The notes beneath the pieces were generated by a model. That model saw only the letters and a list, made by a program, of their open reading frames with translations. It did not search any database and was not told the DNA's origin. DNA of 6,527 nt, from NCBI GenBank assembly GCA_015487985.1, contig WFOP01000343.1:1-6527 (forward strand). The letters are read 5' to 3'. The position numbers and the translations under genes were made by a program. Below are positions 5,971-6,527 of the stretch, piece after piece (positions within the stretch are counted from its first letter, which is position 1; the number at the start of each line of letters is the position of its first letter). Source of the DNA: Hyphomicrobiales bacterium (GTDB lineage: Bacteria; Pseudomonadota; Alphaproteobacteria; Rhizobiales; Devosiaceae).

Positions 5971-6527
5971 TTAAATGAACGGAAAGATCGGCATGACGGG
6001 AACGATATCTCCCACTGATTTTTCTTCGGCATTTTCCCCCACAACAATTAAGGCGTTGGCAGTGCTTAATGAAGACATATGCGAACTATCCATCTGCAAA
6101 ATGGGCCGGACACGGGTTTGTCCGTTTTCAGATTCGATGGACCCGCGCATGAAATGGCGGCGAAAGCTGTTGGCCGGCAATGGCGCACCAAGTGGCAGAT
6201 GCAGTTTTGGGGGCACCGGCTCGGCATAACCGCACACGGCACGCACGGCAGGAATGACAACGGTAATCGCCGTAACGTAGGAGGAAACCGGATTGCCGGG
6301 CAGGGCGAAGAAAAGCTTGTTGCCTTTTTTGCCAAACATGAGCGGCTTGCCGGGGCGCATGGCGATTTTCCAGAAATCTATATCAACGCCAAGCGATTTT
6401 AACACCGGTAAAACCAGATCATGATCCCCGACACTGGCACCCCCGGTTGAAATGATAATGTCCGCCGGTCCCGCCAGCGCATCCGTAAATTTTTGTCTCA
6501 GCAAATCTTCTTTATCCGGGGCATTGC
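5971..6527 (-). CDS. moeA: Molybdopterin molybdenumtransferase MoeA, C-terminal part, cut by the window edge
   Basis: MoeA inserts molybdate into adenylylated molybdopterin in the last step of molybdenum cofactor synthesis, in the cytoplasm. The frame stays open to base 6527, so the start lies outside; about 185 codons of the roughly 400 usual for MoeA are visible. They contain the end of the MoaB/Mog-like domain with TGGASVGDHD, then MRPGKPLMFG, the LPGNPVSS motif, and a C-terminal beta-rich domain IV ending in IFPFI. No frameshift is seen. A TTG at 6502-6504 is only an internal codon: reading continues upstream through acidic and basic residues (PDKED) as expected for this region. The gene lies upstream of lexA in the same direction. 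Gephyrin-type proteins share the fold, but the bacterial context supports MoeA. Confidence 0.95.
   Translation of the reverse strand, partial: NAPDKEDLLRQKFTDALAGPADIIISTGGASVGDHDLVLPVLKSLGVDIDFWKIAMRPGKPLMFGKKGNKLFFALPGNPVSSYVTAITVVIPAVRAVCGYAEPVPPKLHLPLGAPLPANSFRRHFMRGSIESENGQTRVRPILQMDSSHMSSLSTANALIVVGENAEEKSVGDIVPVMPIFPFI

Overview
The window looks like chromosomal DNA of an alphaproteobacterium; the genus cannot be resolved. Evidence: the LexA N-terminus is of the alphaproteobacterial type, the lexA promoter carries GTTC-N7-GTTC SOS boxes (the alphaproteobacterial operator, not the enterobacterial CTGT-N8-ACAG), and the moeA, lexA and comEC neighbourhood is one I recognise from Rhizobiales-type genomes. 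G+C is about half by eye.

Layout, left to right: (1) comEC/rec2 on the + strand, a polytopic DNA-uptake channel protein whose reading frame is still open at base 1; (2) 15 bases after its stop, the tail-to-tail end of a minus-strand KDPG/KDPGal-type aldolase (dgoA-like); (3) a divergent control region of about 130 bases with a striking nested dyad; (4) a plus-strand IlvD/Edd-family sugar-acid dehydratase of the Caulobacter XylD type; (5) a 348-base gene-free stretch holding a cluster of decayed A-rich repeats; (6) lexA on the minus strand, with a leader and a promoter bearing two SOS boxes; (7) the 3' part of moeA on the minus strand, cut by the right edge.

Functionally there are two layers. 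moeA, lexA and comEC are housekeeping genes (molybdenum cofactor synthesis, SOS repression, DNA transport). Between lexA and comEC sits a compact two-gene catabolic module: a dehydratase that would turn an aldonic acid into a 2-keto-3-deoxy acid, and an aldolase that would split the phosphorylated form into pyruvate and an aldehyde phosphate. The two are divergently transcribed from one short intergenic region, so a shared regulator is plausible. No kinase, transporter, sugar dehydrogenase or regulator gene lies in the window, so the pathway is incomplete here and its substrate (galactonate, xylonate, gluconate or another) is open.

I do not see a new defence system, mobile element, CRISPR array or RNA gene. 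The points most worth a second look are the paired, oppositely oriented SOS boxes at lexA, the nested dyad in the divergent promoter region, the decayed repeat cluster downstream of the dehydratase, and the insertion of the catabolic pair between lexA and comEC.
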